Source: Papio anubis (Eukaryota > Chordata > Mammalia > Primates > Cercopithecidae). From it: DNA of 64,000 nt. Both the position numbers and the translations under genes were made by a program. Below the pieces are notes generated by a model. It did not search any database. It saw only the letters and a program-made list of their open reading frames with translations, and was not told the DNA's origin. Below, piece after piece: positions 1 through 11,884 of the stretch. Position 1 is the stretch's first letter. Every line of letters begins with the position of its first letter. The stretch is from contig NC_044986.1 of assembly GCF_008728515.1 (NCBI RefSeq), positions 112,456,313 through 112,520,312 on the forward strand, in the 5' to 3' direction.

Positions 1-840
1 GAACATAGCCAAACCATATCACCCACTTTAGCTCTTCCTCGGGAATGTTTGAATGATGAAATAAATAAGGCACTACTTTTACAGTTTCACTGCCCAACAT
101 TGGTTTGGTTCGACTTTAATAAACCCTTGCTGCCCTGTTTTCCTCCTCCCTCACTTTAAGTCAAGGGCTTGAAGGGGGCTGCATGTAAGAGCAGCTCAGC
201 GTCATTCACATTCAGGGGAAACATCAATGTGATAGCAAAAAGAAAAAAATGTTATTGAAATAAATATAAACACAGTCTCTGAAAAGAATGTCAAAAGGGA
301 GATGAATCTTCCAACCCACAGCAGAAGTTCTTGAAAAGCTGATTTCACCTTTGCCTTCTCTCTGATGTGGCACAGAGCCCAGCAGGACATCCCCTTCTTT
401 CTCTTCCTATTCTTCCATAATCCCTCTCTCTACCCCTCTCCCGCCCACGCCCCTTCCCCCATACACCCCACCGTGTCCTTCTTTCTGTGCTACCCATCTC
501 ATCTTCTGAATCTGTTCTTTTCTCCTGGATGACTAGCTTGCTGCCTTTTCTGTATCAACTCAACTGGCCTTGACTTCATTTAATTCCCTCCTTCTTTCAT
601 TAACCCAGTCCTGTACAATTCTGGACCCAGGAACACAGCATGGGTGACAACAGAATTCTCTTTTTCAAGGCAACGAGTGGGAGAACCTGGAATCCTTAGG
701 CACATATACATATACATATGTATATGTTGTCATAACAACATCTTACACACGGAATTATATTTCCCTAAATAGTAGTAGGATTATGGGTAACCTCATCTAT
801 ATCTCTATAGTTAGGGTATCATAAAATACACCATGGTTTA
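1..840. other. intergenic stretch without a recognised gene
   Basis: Mostly unique-looking sequence. A pyrimidine-rich segment lies at about 393-600, and a 20-bp perfect palindrome (ACATATACATATGTATATGT) at 708-727. No ORF shows protein-like features. Confidence 0.5.
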
Positions 841-1130
841 GGCCCAGTGTGGTGACTCACGCCTATAATTCCAGCACTTTGCGAGGCTGAGGCAGGCAGA
901 TCACTTGACATCAGGAGTTCAAGATCAGCCTTACCAACATGGTGAAACTCCATCTCTACTAAAAGTATAAAAATATAAAAATTAGCTGGGCATGGTGGTG
1001 TGCACTTGTAGTGCCAGTTACTCGGCAGGCTGAGGCAGGAGAATCATTTGAACCCGGGAGGCGGAGGTTGCAGTGAGCCATGATGGCACCACTGCACTCT
1101 AGCCTGGGCAACAAAGCAAGAAAAAAAAAT
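841..1130 (+). mobile_element. Alu (older, diverged)
   Basis: Full-length dimeric Alu with both arms and a short A-rich tail. Its many differences from the consensus suggest an old S or J family copy. Confidence 0.9.
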
Positions 1131-2050
1131 ACACCATGGCCTGACTCCAGATAAACAGCTGAGGGACCAGCTATTCACTGATACATATTGCTGCAGATCT
1201 GGATAAACTGGTATTGATTTAAATGGATGGGTATCTCGTCCAATTCAGAGCTATCTCATCACTGGGGCTACCTCATTCCTGGGGTCCCCCTCGTTGGACC
1301 TGACATCTCAGCAACAATTTCATAGGCCTGGAAATTGCCAAGGACCTGGCAATGAATGTCAAGTATCCTCTCTTCTATTCCCCAACGCCATCCCACTCTG
1401 AACTCTGAGCCCTGGGTGAAGTTCTGGGAAATGAAGGGTGAGCAAGCTGCAGGAGTAGAAATTCCCATTTACAATAGGGTTGTCAAATAAAATCCAAGAC
1501 ACCTAGTTCAATTTGAATGCATAATTTATTAGTATAAAGCATGAACCAAATGTTGCATGAGACATACTTATACTTTTTTAAAAAGTATTCATTGTGTGGA
1601 ATTCAAATTTAACTGGGTGTTCCTGTTTGATTCTCCCCTTCCTCTGCCCAGATCTGGGAACCCTAATTTATGACATTTGGTGAAAGAATATCAACCAGGA
1701 ATACCTAATGCTTAAAATGAGAATTCTCAGGTTTATGGTGCCTCTTCAGTTGCCCACAAAAATATACCTAAAACATCAGATTATTTAAAAGTCAGCCTCT
1801 AAGTACAGTAGGTCAGACAGAGGCAGTCTGAAGCATGAAGATGCTTAGGTAGCTGCAAGTGTTTTATTGGTGTACTACTGGAGACCAAGTCAGCTTGTCC
1901 TTAAAGAATAGATGAGGTTGTAGCCCTGCGAAAATTTACTTGTCAGCATTACTCGTACAGATGAGTTCAAAGTCTCTTCTCATTTCCTGGAAAAGGCGTT
2001 GGGAATTTCAAAGCAAAACACTTGCAGGAATGTTTTATTTTATTAATTAT
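1131..2050. other. intergenic stretch between Alus
   Basis: AT-rich sequence with no gene signature and no repeat I can assign. Confidence 0.4.
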
Positions 2051-2338
2051 TTTTTGAAATGAAGTCTTGCTCTGTTGCCCAGGCTGGAGTACAGTGGCAC
2101 GATCTTGGCTTGTGGTAACCTCCGCCTCCCCTGTTAAAGTGATTTCTCCTGCCTTAGCCTCCTGAATAGCTGGGATTACAGGCACGTGCCACCTTGCCTG
2201 GCTAATTTTTGTATTTTTAGTAGAGATGAGACTTCACCATGTTGGCCAGGTTGGTCTCGAACTCTTGCCCTCAGATGATCCACCCACCTGGGCATCCCAA
2301 ACTGTTGGGATTAAAGGAGTGAGCTACCTTGCTCAGCC
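2051..2338 (-). mobile_element. Alu, minus orientation
   Basis: Reads as TTTTTGAAATGAAGTCTTGC through both arms to GCTCAGCC; diverged, dimeric and near full length. Confidence 0.9.
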
Positions 2339-2700
2339 CCATTTAGCTTTTAAATAATGATTTAGTCACATGAAGTTACACTGCTGTAGTTTCAGTATCT
2401 GCTAAGAATTGGGGTGAGAGTCCTTTTGTCTTTTTTTCTAAGAATGATCAGGATTGAAGATAAGAAAGTGAGTTAGCCACATTAGACTGTATTTATCACT
2501 TTGAATGTCCACTTTTCTACTCAGTCTGTATTAGATCTTTCAGGAAAAAAAAACCATGAGTTTTTGAGCACTTTTGTGATGCCTACCGCCATCACTCTTT
2601 AAATTTTCCTGGCCAGTGTAGTTTGCTTTATTGTAGTATCTTTGGTCTTTAAGTTTTCTCAATTTGGCAATGTAGATTTCCTTCCGATTTTAAAACATTC

Positions 2701-2984
2701 GCCAGGCACGGTGGCTCACATCTGTAATCCCAGCACTTTGGGAGGCTGAGGCGGGTGGATCACTTAAGGTCAGGAGTTCAAGACCAGCCTGGTCAACATG
2801 GTGACACCCCATCTCTATTAACAATACAAAAATTAGCTGGGCATGGTGGTGCGTGCTTGTAGTTCCAGCTACTCCGGAGGCTGAGGCAGGAGAATCACTT
2901 GAACCTGCGAGGTGGAGGTTGCAGGGAGCTGAGATTGTGCCACCGCACTCCAGCCTGGATGACACAGTGAGAATGAGACACTGT
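2701..2984 (+). mobile_element. Alu lacking its A-tail
   Basis: Dimeric Alu from GCCAGGCACGGTGG to the end of the right arm, but followed directly by non-repetitive sequence with no poly(A). The tail has been lost or the 3' junction is a deletion breakpoint. Confidence 0.85.
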
Positions 2985-3712
2985 TTGGTGTCCGCAGTGA
3001 GTCCAGACTAAGGAGTGCGCTTGTTCAGTTCAACAGCGGTCACCATGGTGCAAGGAAGCGCACAGCCATTCCCCATTGCCTGAATAGTATGCGGCCCCCA
3101 ACGGGGAGTTTGGGTCAATGATGAGATGGAGCCTGAGTGAACTTGGAGCATCTCAGAGATCAGAGCAGAGAAACAAGGAGAGGCATTTCGGGTGTGTTCA
3201 GACAAGTGGGGCAGGGTGGGGCTTCAGGGTGAAGGTTCAGGCAGGAGCATGGGAGGGACTAGCCAGCTTCTGTTTTCACTGAAGAATTCCAAAAATGATT
3301 TCGCATCTTCCACTCTCTGTTTGAAAAGAATGCTATTCTGCTGAAATATGACTGCGGAGTTAAAGCAAGTCTGTTAAACGTCATCGAGGAAAATAAACCT
3401 AGACTCACCCGACCTGGCAGCCTCTTCCTGCGTGTCCCCTCTCTCCACCCTCAAACACTGACCTGTCTGAATTCCATTCCGTGTTGCTTTTAGTGTTTCT
3501 GATGTGGTGTCTGATGTGCAACACAGCAGGTCCTTCTCATCTTAACAGCCTGCTAACCTGTGTACTCACTGAATGCCAAAGTGGTCTCTTAAATACCCTC
3601 ATTTCCTACAGGGGCTGGAACCTAGAACAAAGTGCTGTGGGCATAAGTAGGCATTGAGAGTGAATTAATGAATGCAACCTCCAAATTGCTAACATTTAAA
3701 AATACTAATTAG
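2985..3712. other. intergenic stretch, unassigned
   Basis: Begins abruptly after the tail-less Alu. The part from 2985 to about 3250 is relatively rich in CpG and purines but shows no coding signature on either strand. Nothing else recognised. Confidence 0.35.
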
Positions 3713-4005
3713 CGGCTGGGCATGGTGGCTCATACCTGTAATCCTAGCACTTTGGGAGGCCGAGTCGGGCGGATAGCTTGAGGTCAGGAGTTCGAGACCA
3801 GCCCGGCCAACATGGTGAAACCCCATCTCTACTAAAAATACAAAAATTAGCCAGGTATAGTGGTGCACGCGTGTAGTGCCAGCTACTCTGGAGGCTGAGA
3901 CAGGAGGATCACCCGAGCCTGGGAGGCAGAGGTTGCAGAGATCACGCCACTGCACCCCAGCCTGGGCAATATAGCAAGACCCTGTCTCAAAAAATAAAAA
4001 AAAAA
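3713..4005 (+). mobile_element. Alu with target-site duplication
   Basis: Full-length Alu with a direct repeat AAATACTAATTAG at 3700-3712 and 4006-4018, which sets both ends. Confidence 0.93.
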
Positions 4006-4386
4006 AAATACTAATTAGTATAATATGATTTTCTCTCAAAAATAAAACAGAATGGAATCACAGAGATCCTCCTGCCTTGACGGTTCTCACACAGACTCCT
4101 TTAGGATGAGACTGAAGTGCAAAGTCAGGAAAGTGTATAATAGACTTCAGTCTCCTGAGTTATCAGTTTGGCAACCTCCACTAGAGTTAAATTAGCCATA
4201 AGAAAATGAACCAAAGTACCAGCATGCTATACACATCAGGAAAAAGAAAAAAATGAAATCGTATTGACAAAATATGTCTCTCTTTTCTCTAGAATTGTTC
4301 ATTTGATCTTTATCCCAAACCTTCCTTGACATGATTAACCAAAGACTGAAAATTGAAGATATGAGACACATAAAGGATCATTTGAA

Positions 4387-4654
4387 CCTGTAATCCCAGC
4401 ACTTTGGGAGGCTGAGGCAGGCAGATCACCTGAGGTTGGGAGTCCAAGACCGGCCTGACCAACATGGAGAAACTCGGTCTTTACTAAAAATACAAAATTA
4501 GCTGGGCGTGGTGGTGGCACATGCCTGTAATCCCAGCTACTCTGGAGGCTGAGGCAGGAGAATCACTTGAACCCGGGAGGCAGAGGTTGCGGTGAGTCGA
4601 GATCATGCCATTGCATTCCAGCCTGGGCAACAGAGCAAGACTCCATCTCAAAAA

Positions 4655-4685
<31 letters not shown>

Positions 4686-4688
4686 AAA
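4387..4688 (+). mobile_element. 5'-truncated Alu ending in an (AAAT)n microsatellite
   Basis: Starts at CCTGTAATCCC, missing roughly the first 20 bp of the element. The tail has become an AAAT repeat of about ten units at 4650-4688. Confidence 0.9.
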
Positions 4689-5333
4689 GGTTATTTGATT
4701 ATCTACTCTGGTTTTGAGGCCACATGGACACTTACACGTTCCCTACAGAAATATTTTCCAGAACTCTGTCCATTCCATCCCCAGTACTCTAAATGTCTGG
4801 AAGCCTATTTCCGAGGAGCTTATTCCAGTTAGGCTGAAATACCTGACAGTTTTTCTAAAACTTCTATTTCAATTTGTCTCATTTAAATGTTGCCCCATTA
4901 CTCCTAGTTAGACCCTCTTCCCATCACCGTCTTGTAGATAATTTTCATATTCCTTTTTAGGTATAATTTAACTGTGCTTCACACATTAACTTGAGTAGAC
5001 AGTATATGGTATAAATTACAGAAAACAGCGATGTGTGAAGACATTCTGTGGTGAATAAATTAAGGCATTAATTTCAGACATATCAAACTAACACTTTTTA
5101 AATTTGTGGTTCCTATGATTTCAGACCTGTTTCCAAGGTCTTTGGAATGGGGAAATTAAATGAAAGAGATTAGTCTAAAACTTCTAACTTTACTTCATAG
5201 GTTGGAGACTGGCCATTCCTGATATAAATATATTCACATTTTAAAAAGGAAGAATGTTAAAAAGAGAATGTAACATGGAGGACCTATTCAGATTGAAGGC
5301 GATGTCGGCACAGGTGAAAAAGATTGGGTTTAT
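4689..5333. other. AT-rich intergenic stretch
   Basis: No recognisable gene or repeat. Several short open frames have no coding character. Confidence 0.35.
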
Positions 5334-5387
5334 CAGGAGGCTGAGGCAGGAGAATCGCTTGAACTGGGAGGCGGAGGTTGCAGTGGG
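5334..5387 (+). mobile_element. short Alu fragment
   Basis: About 54 bp matching the Alu segment from CAGGAGGCTGAGGCAGGAG to the gene-like box after it; both ends are truncated. Confidence 0.75.
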
Positions 5388-5693
5388 TTTAGCAGCGCAT
5401 CAGATATAATTGCCTTAGTTGGGCAGTCAGGAGAGAATAAAGACTGTCCATTGGGAGAGGACTTCATCCCCCACCAGGTATTCGATAATGCATCTGAATA
5501 TGCTGAAGGACTGAACATGTTTATAAAATGAAGGAAAGGTTTTAAAAAGGAGAACCTCCCTCCAATTTAACCAAAATCTCTATGTGCAAAAGAAAAACTT
5601 CCCAGCACAGGCTCTCCCGGGATTCTGGAATTTCTGACTCCCACACTGATGGAGAATTACAGACATGGAGCTGGCACTGAAACACACACACAT

Positions 5694-5773
5694 ACCACAA
5701 CTACCACTACTACCACCACCACCACCACCACAACTACCACCACTACCACCACCACCACCCCCCCCCCGCCCCA
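5694..5773. repeat. (CCA)n-type microsatellite with a poly(C) end
   Basis: Imperfect ACC/CTA triplets preceded by a short CA run and ending in a C run. The proline-rich and glycine-rich ORFs over it are artefacts of the repeat. Confidence 0.9.
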
Positions 5774-5792
5774 CATTCTTTTTCCGTAATGG

Positions 5793-6019
5793 TGTTATAA
5801 GAAAGGGTCTGCATCCAGGAGAGGGTTCTTGGATCTCACGCAAGGAAGAATTCAGGGGAGTCCATAAAGTGAAAGTTTATTAGGAAAGTAAAGGAAAAAA
5901 GAAAGGCTACTCCATAGGTAGAGCAGCCCCAGGGTCTGCTGGTTGCCTATTTTCATGGTTATTTCTCAATTATATGTTAAACAAGGGGTGGATTATTTAT
6001 GCCTCCTCCTTTTTTTTCC

Positions 6020-6057
<38 letters not shown>

Positions 6058-6660
6058 TTTTTTTTGAGACAGAGTCTCACTCAGTCACCCAGGCTGTAGT
6101 GCAGTGGCGCAATCTCGGCTCACCACAAGGTCCACCCACCTCCTGGGTTCACACCATTCTCCTGCCTCAGCCTCCTGAGTGGCTGGGATTACAGGTGCCC
6201 ACCACCGCGACCGGCTACTTTTTTTGTATTTTTAGTAGAGATGGGGTTTCACCTGGTTAGAAAGGATAGTCTCAATTTCCTGACCTCGTATCTGCCCACC
6301 TTGGCCTCCAAAAGTGCTGGGATTACAGGCGTGGGCCACAGTGCCCAGCCATGCCTCCTCTTTTTAGGCCATATAAGGTAACTTCCTGACGTTACCATGG
6401 CATTTGTAAACTGTGCTGGGGCTGAAATGTAGCAGTGAGGGTGACCAGAGGTCACTCTTGGGGCCATCTTGGGCCAGTTTCTTTACTGCAAACTGTTTTA
6501 TCAGCAAGGTGTTTGTGACCTCTATCTTGTGCCGACCTCCTATCTCATCCTGTGACTTGGAATGCCTCAATCGTCTGGGAATGCAGCCCAGCAGGTCTCA
6601 GCCTCATTCTACCCAGCTCCCATTCAAGATGGAGTCGCTCTGATTCACATGCCTGTGACA
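5793..6660 (-). mobile_element. solo LTR resembling LTR2 (HERV-E group), split by an Alu
   Basis: Read on the minus strand, this begins TGTCACAGGCATGTG and ends near TATAACA. It matches my memory of the LTR2 class of ERV1 LTRs over its whole length, including the CCATCTTGAA segment, the GTAACGTCAGGAAG segment and the GAATTCTTCCTTGCG 3' part. It is interrupted by an Alu (6009-6350). No internal retroviral genes adjoin it on either side, so it is a solo LTR formed by recombination. I could not see a clean 4-5 bp target duplication. The family name is from memory; the element class is more secure. Confidence 0.68.
6009..6350 (-). mobile_element. Alu inserted in the LTR
   Basis: Minus-orientation Alu with a long T-rich tail including TTTTC repeats. 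The direct repeat ATGCCTCCTC at 5999-6008 and 6351-6360 lies within the LTR sequence, showing the Alu is the younger insert. Confidence 0.93.
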
Positions 6661-7049
6661 GCGAGGCTTGGGAAAGAGTCAAGTCCATCTCTGTTCCCAG
6701 TTTTTTCTTCACAGTATTTATCACGGATCCCACATTTTTAGTTTATTTACTGTCTATCTCCCCCGGCTTCCCACCTAGAATTTAAACTCCACGAGGACAG
6801 AAAACGTATTTTGTGTTGTTCACTTCTGAGCCCCCCAAGTCTAGAAGACTGCCTGGCTCATCCCAGCTAGTCAACAGATATTGGCTGAAGGAATGAATTC
6901 ATTTACTTGGCACCGATTCTCTAAGGAATCAAAGATATGCATACTTCTTTGCTTTTAAGAGCTAGACAAGAAAACAAAAACCTGTCATACTGTGGGAAGA
7001 AGTTATTTAAATTCCTAATGGCAGGCTTTGAGATCGTATTAATCCCTAA
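6661..7049. other. intergenic stretch between LTR and Alu
   Basis: Contains a segment near 6775-6900 (AATTTAAACTCCACGAGGACAG and following) that resembles an L2 3' tail; otherwise nothing recognised. Confidence 0.4.
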
Positions 7050-7341
7050 TTTTTTTGAGACAGAGTCTCTCTCTGTCACCCAGGCTGGAGTACAGTGGTG
7101 CGATCTTGGCTCACTGCAACTTCTTCTGCCTCCAGGGTTCAAGCGATTCTCCGGACTCAGCCTTCTGAGTAGCTGGGACTACAGGCATGCACCACCATAC
7201 AAGGCTAATTTTTGTATTTTTCGTAGAGGTAGGGTTTCACCACGTTAGCCAAGCTGGTCTCGAACTCCTGACCTCAAGTGATCCACCCGCCTCGGCCTCC
7301 CAAAGTGCCAGGATTACCGATGTGAGCCACTGTGTCCGGCC
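7050..7341 (-). mobile_element. Alu, minus orientation
   Basis: Near-full-length dimer from TTTTTTTGAGACAGAGTC to TGTGTCCGGC. Confidence 0.92.
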
Positions 7342-7499
7342 AGATCTGACAATCTTCTTAAAAGCACTAGAGATGAGGCTCCATGAAGGCATAGGCCGCG
7401 TCTTGCTTGTCTTTTTATATTAGCTCATCACACGGGCCTGGTATCATGAATGAATAAGAGCCATTGGAAGAGCCGACATAGATCACACTAGGCCCTGGG

Positions 7500-7655
7500 G
7501 TACGCACTTAACATGCATCAGTTCATTCACTCTTCACGATATGTGAGAGGTACAATTAGTATCCCAGTTTCCAGGTGAAGAAAATAAGGCATAAGACAAT
7601 ATAGAACTGCCAGTCCTCAATGGCTTGCCTCTCAGCTCCAGAGCCCCCCTACTTT
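7500..7655 (-). mobile_element. MIR fragment
   Basis: Matches the reverse complement of the MIR core: CACTCTTCACG, then TATCCCAGTTTCCAGGTGAAG and AATAAGGCATAAGAC. Old and diverged. Confidence 0.6.
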
Positions 7656-8623
7656 GTGACCCTGGAGCTGGCGGCACATTAGGTCTTGTCAACAGACGGC
7701 ACCAGAGGGACACTGCAGGGCCACAGCCTCAGGAAGCCCCTTCCCATGCAGGATCTGGTCCTCCATTGTTCCAGTGTGGGAGCTCAGGGGCCAGCTTTGC
7801 AGAGCTCCAGTCGCAAGCTCTGGCCACAGTGTTCTTACAGGTAGCTGCTTCTGCAGACTAGCTCTGTCCCTCGCCTTCTGGAAAGCCATTTGCCTACAGC
7901 AGGCTGCGTGCTCTTAAAAAATAAGACTGAATCCCTGACTGGGGGTGGAGGGACCCTCCTCCTCCCTCCTTCCTTTAGCGTTCCCTCTCCCTCAGCAAGA
8001 TACAGTGGCTGCTTCTGTGCACCTGCTACTTCTGTAGCCCCTAGATGCCTCTATTACCTCTTTTAGTAACTAACCATCTTCTAAGCTTAAGTTAACAATT
8101 ATTTACATTAAATTTTCCCTAGATATAGCACAGGTAGGGTAAAGCAGCATATCAGATACAGAATTGACCAGGGTTCTACCACCATGAAGTGATAAACCTG
8201 GGTTTCAAACCCAAGAAGTCTCCAGAGTATATGCCACAAACTTCTATGCTATACTGTCACAAATGTTTGGGATAAAACTCGGGTTAACACTGCCTGCAGT
8301 CTGAATACTTCTAATGCTGCAGGAGGTATTTACTTACCTAAGAGTTTCATTCAATTGCAACAGTGAGAATTGCAATATCATTGTAAGGTGCTCAATTTCA
8401 TCTCAGGTATGGCATGGACTAATGCCATATGACCCTAAATTTGAATTTTTCAAATCACTTTCACATGCAGGATTTCACCTGCAAACAACTTGGCGAAGTT
8501 GATAAGGCACATGTTATTCTTTCTATAGATAAAGAAACTGAAGCTTACAAATAATAGAAATTTGCATGGTGAGTGGTAAGCAAGTCTCCCTAAACCCAGC
8601 CAGAATTTCATCTATAATATCAC

Positions 8624-8625
<2 letters not shown>
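7656..8625. other. intergenic stretch, unassigned
   Basis: No gene features. Short ORFs at 7625-7861 (+) and 7689-7889 (-) overlap in opposite directions and show no domain or homology I recognise. Confidence 0.35.
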
Positions 8626-8663
<38 letters not shown>

Positions 8664-8945
8664 AGACGGAGTCTCGCTCTGCCGCCCAGGCTGGAGTGCA
8701 GTGGCCGGATCTCTGCTCACTGCAAGCTCCGCCTCCCGGGTTCACGCCATTCTCCTGCCTCAGCCTTCCGAGTAGCTGGGACTACAGGCGCCCGCCACCT
8801 CGCCCGGCTAGTTTTTTGTATTTTTTTAGTAGAGACGGGGTTTCACCGTGTTAGCCAGGATGGTCTCGATCTCCTGACCTCGTGATCCGCCCGTCTCGGC
8901 CTCCCAAAGTGCTGGGATTACAGGCTTGAGCCACCGCGCCCGGCC
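8626..8945 (-). mobile_element. young AluY of Old World monkey type
   Basis: Nearly unmutated, with a long poly(T) tail and a perfect 10-bp duplication AATATCACAG at 8616-8625 and 8946-8955. Reading its sense strand gives the AluY core plus CTCAAGCCTG near the 5' end and GATCCGGCCACTG in the right arm, changes I associate with cercopithecid AluY (AluYR) lineages. Confidence 0.92.
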
Positions 8946-9023
8946 AATATCACAGTCTTGTCTTGGGGTTTAGTTGCTCCAGAGTCAATTTGACTGGGAG
9001 GAGGAGAAAGGAATCTCTGAAAG

Positions 9024-9530
9024 ATCTCTACATCCTAATCCTTGGAACTGTGAATGGTGCCTTATTTGGTGGGGGGGGCGGGAAGCAGGGGTAGGGGGTG
9101 AGGGTGGTTTGCAGGTGTGATTAGTTAAGGATCTTGTGAAGGGAGATTATCCTGGATTATCTGAGTACGGCCTAAATGTCATTATAAGTGTCCTTATAAT
9201 AGATGACGAGGAGACTTGCACACGCAGGAACAGGAGATGGTGATGTGAAGACAGAGAGAGCAATGCAGAGGTTAGAGTGATGCGGCCACAATCCAAGGAA
9301 TGCCAGAATCCTGCAGAAGCTGGAAGAGGAAAGAACAAGAAGAGGCGAGGCACAACTTTCCTCAAGAGCCTCTGGATGGACCTCAGCCTCGAGGATGCCT
9401 TGATTTCAGGCCAGTGCTACTGATTTCACCCTTCCAGCCTCTACAATGGTGAAATAGCAAATTTTTATTGTTTTAAGCCACCAAGTTTGTAGTCATTTGT
9501 TACAGCAGCCTCAGCAAACTGATACACTGA
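9024..9530 (+). mobile_element. MLT1-type LTR (ERVL-MaLR)
   Basis: Resembles MLT1-class LTRs in order: TTGGAACTGTGAATG near the 5' part, GTGTCCTTATAA in the middle, and GTTTTAAGCCACCAAG followed by GCAAACTGATACA at the end. A G-rich run at 9071-9105 is a local expansion. Short ORFs here are not coding. Confidence 0.65.
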
Positions 9531-9716
9531 CAAATTCAAGCTTAAGAGAAAAGTTTATACAGATAGAAGACAATTTCTTAACATAAAAACATTTGTAAAC
9601 TCAGCTTCATTAAAATTAAGAACATTAAGATGAAAGCATGAGCCACAGATCATGAGAAGACTCTTGTAATACAAATATCCTCCAAAACAAATATCTAGAA
9701 TATAAAAAGAACTTCA

Positions 9717-9752
9717 AATGGCAAAACTGCAACTACTTTTGCACCAACCTAA
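9717..9752 (+). mobile_element. half of a MADE1 (mariner MITE)
   Basis: The segment CTACTTTTGCACCAACCTAA is the terminal inverted repeat of the MADE1 Mariner-type MITE, preceded by TGGCAAAACTGCAA. Only the 3' half is present. Confidence 0.7.
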
Positions 9753-10054
9753 TTTTTTTTTTTTTTTTTTTGAGATGAAGTCTCCCTCTTGTTCCTCAGG
9801 CTGGATTGCAAATGTCACGATCTCAGCTCACTATAACTTCCGCCTCCTGGGTTCAAGCGATTCTCCTGCCTCAGCCTCCCAAGTAGCTGGGATTACAGGT
9901 GCCTGCCACCACGCCCGGCTAATTTTTGTATTTTTAGTGGAGACGGGATCTCACCATGCTGGCCAGGCTGGTCTCGAACTCCTGACCTCAGGTGATCCGC
10001 CTGCCTCAGCCTCCCAAAGTGCTGGGATTACAGGCGTTAGCCACCATGCTCAGC
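9753..10054 (-). mobile_element. Alu inserted at a MADE1 end
   Basis: Full-length minus Alu. The direct repeat CCAACCTAA at 9744-9752 and 10055-10063 is the end of the MADE1 terminal repeat. Confidence 0.92.
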
Positions 10055-10356
10055 CCAACCTAATAATTTTCAAAAGACCAACAGCTCAAAAAATTTTGAA
10101 TAGGCAAAAGATTGAACATGCTCATCACAAAAGAGGATGTCCAAATGACCGATATGCATAAGAAAATGTGCTTAATGTCATTGGACAATTGGGGAATGCA
10201 AATTAAAATCCCAGTGAGATGAGGTACCACTACACCCTCTCATGATGGCTAAAATTAACAGGACTGATAATATCAAGTGTTGGTGAAGACATGAAATAAC
10301 TAGGACTCTCATACACTGTAGGTGGGCGTATAAATGGATAGAATTACTTAGAAAAA

Positions 10357-10654
10357 TGGCTGGGTGCAGTGGCTCATGCCTGTAATCCCAGCACTTTGGG
10401 AGGCTGAGGTGGGTGGATCACTTGAGGCCAGGAGTTCAAGACCAGCCTGGCCAACACAGTGAAACCCTGTCTCTACTAAAAATACAAAAAATTAGCTGGG
10501 TGTGGTGGCACGCACCTGTAATCCCAGCTACTAGGGAGGCTGAGGCAGGAGAGTTGCTTGAACCTAGGAGGTGAAGGCTGCAGTGAGCCAAGATCACACC
10601 ACTGCACTCCAGCCTGGGTGACAGAACGAGATTGAGTCTCAGAAAAAGAAAAAA
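10357..10654 (+). mobile_element. Alu inserted in L1
   Basis: Full-length plus Alu bounded by a perfect 17-bp duplication AGAATTACTTAGAAAAA at 10340-10356 and 10655-10671. Confidence 0.95.
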
Positions 10655-11215
10655 AGAATTACTTAGAAAAACTATTTTAACAGTAGTCTACCACATCTAA
10701 ACAAATGTATATACTATAATACAGCAATCCTATTCATGGATATATGAGATAAAGTGTGCTTATGTGCACCAAAAAGCATGAACAAAAATGTACAAGAATA
10801 TCCATCAACAGTAGATTAAAATTGTGCTACATTCTTATAATGAAATAATGTGCAGCAATGAAAAGTGATGAACTACTACTATAGCCAGCATCATGAATGA
10901 ATCTCACAGGCATAACATTAAGCAAAAGAAGTCAGACACAAAATAGTACACACTGTATGCCTCCATTTATATGAAGTTCAAGAGCAGGCAAACCCAAGCT
11001 ATTGTGACAGAGGTTAGAAATGTGGTTTCCTTAGGGGGGTACCTACTTTGAGGGGCCTCAAGGAAGCCTACTGGTATGCTGGAGAAGATCTAAATCTTCA
11101 TCAGGGTGGGGGATACATGGATGTGTATATAAGTAAAACATATTAATTAAGATATCCACTTAAGGTGTGTATTATTTATCATATATAAGGTAGATCTTAA
11201 AAAGAACAAAAAAAT

Positions 11216-11884
11216 GTATTTTAAAGAACCAAGTTAAAAAAAATTAAGGTTAATGCATCATATTTAACAGTCAGGAAACAGCAGACCATTCTAGTTTCAC
11301 TCAAAAATGGTCTTCAGAATGGATTTTTCTCATTTGCAAAATTGGAATATTAATATATACCAATCTCACAGAGCTATTAAGAGTTAGATAATGCATACAT
11401 ATGCTTGAGCTATAAAAGAAGCCCTATATAAATATAAGGTAATATTATTTCTGGAACATTCCAACTCTCAATTTCACTTATGTAATCTCTTATAAATACT
11501 GCCTCCTTTCTCTTAAATTACAATCACCAAAACCAATGAAGTCAACGAGTGTAGAAACTGCATTAGGTCAGCAACACTTCAGAACCGGCGGCTAAAAGGA
11601 GGGCGTCTATTCCTTCCATGACTGTCTGATGCGTGATTGTCCTGATGTTGAAAAGTGGATATTTATACGTATTAAATCTTCCTAAAGGATTCCCAGAATC
11701 TATTTCATGACAGGATATTCAATTCCAGAAAATCCAATCAAAGATTATAAAAAGACTGAAACCCAATAATCCCATTCTGCTCATCTTCTTTCTGAGGGGG
11801 TATTAATAAAACAGTTAAAACAACAATCACGTTGTAGACATACTACATCTACGTACATAGCATGATTCAAATCAGACATTCCTT
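11216..11884. other. AT-rich intergenic stretch
   Basis: No gene or assigned repeat. AT-rich throughout. Confidence 0.35.

Larger units (their letters stand above)
9531..11215 (+). mobile_element. L1 3' ORF2 fragment with three nested inserts
   Basis: Diverged L1 sequence covering the 3' part of ORF2. The nucleotide landmarks are TATCTAGAATATAAAAAGAAC, GGGGAATGCAAATTAAAATC, GATGAGGTACCACTACACC and GCAGCAATGAAAAGTGATG. All frames are broken. It is interrupted by a half MADE1, a minus Alu and a plus Alu. It is an older L1 subfamily; I cannot assign which. Confidence 0.75.

Noticed and set aside
708..727. 20-bp perfect AT-rich palindrome
   Set aside because: Alternating AT/CA sequence easily yields palindromes; nothing else suggests a functional site.
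5580..5883. Gly-rich and Pro-rich ORFs resembling structural proteins
   Set aside because: They are translations of the CCA microsatellite at 5694-5773.
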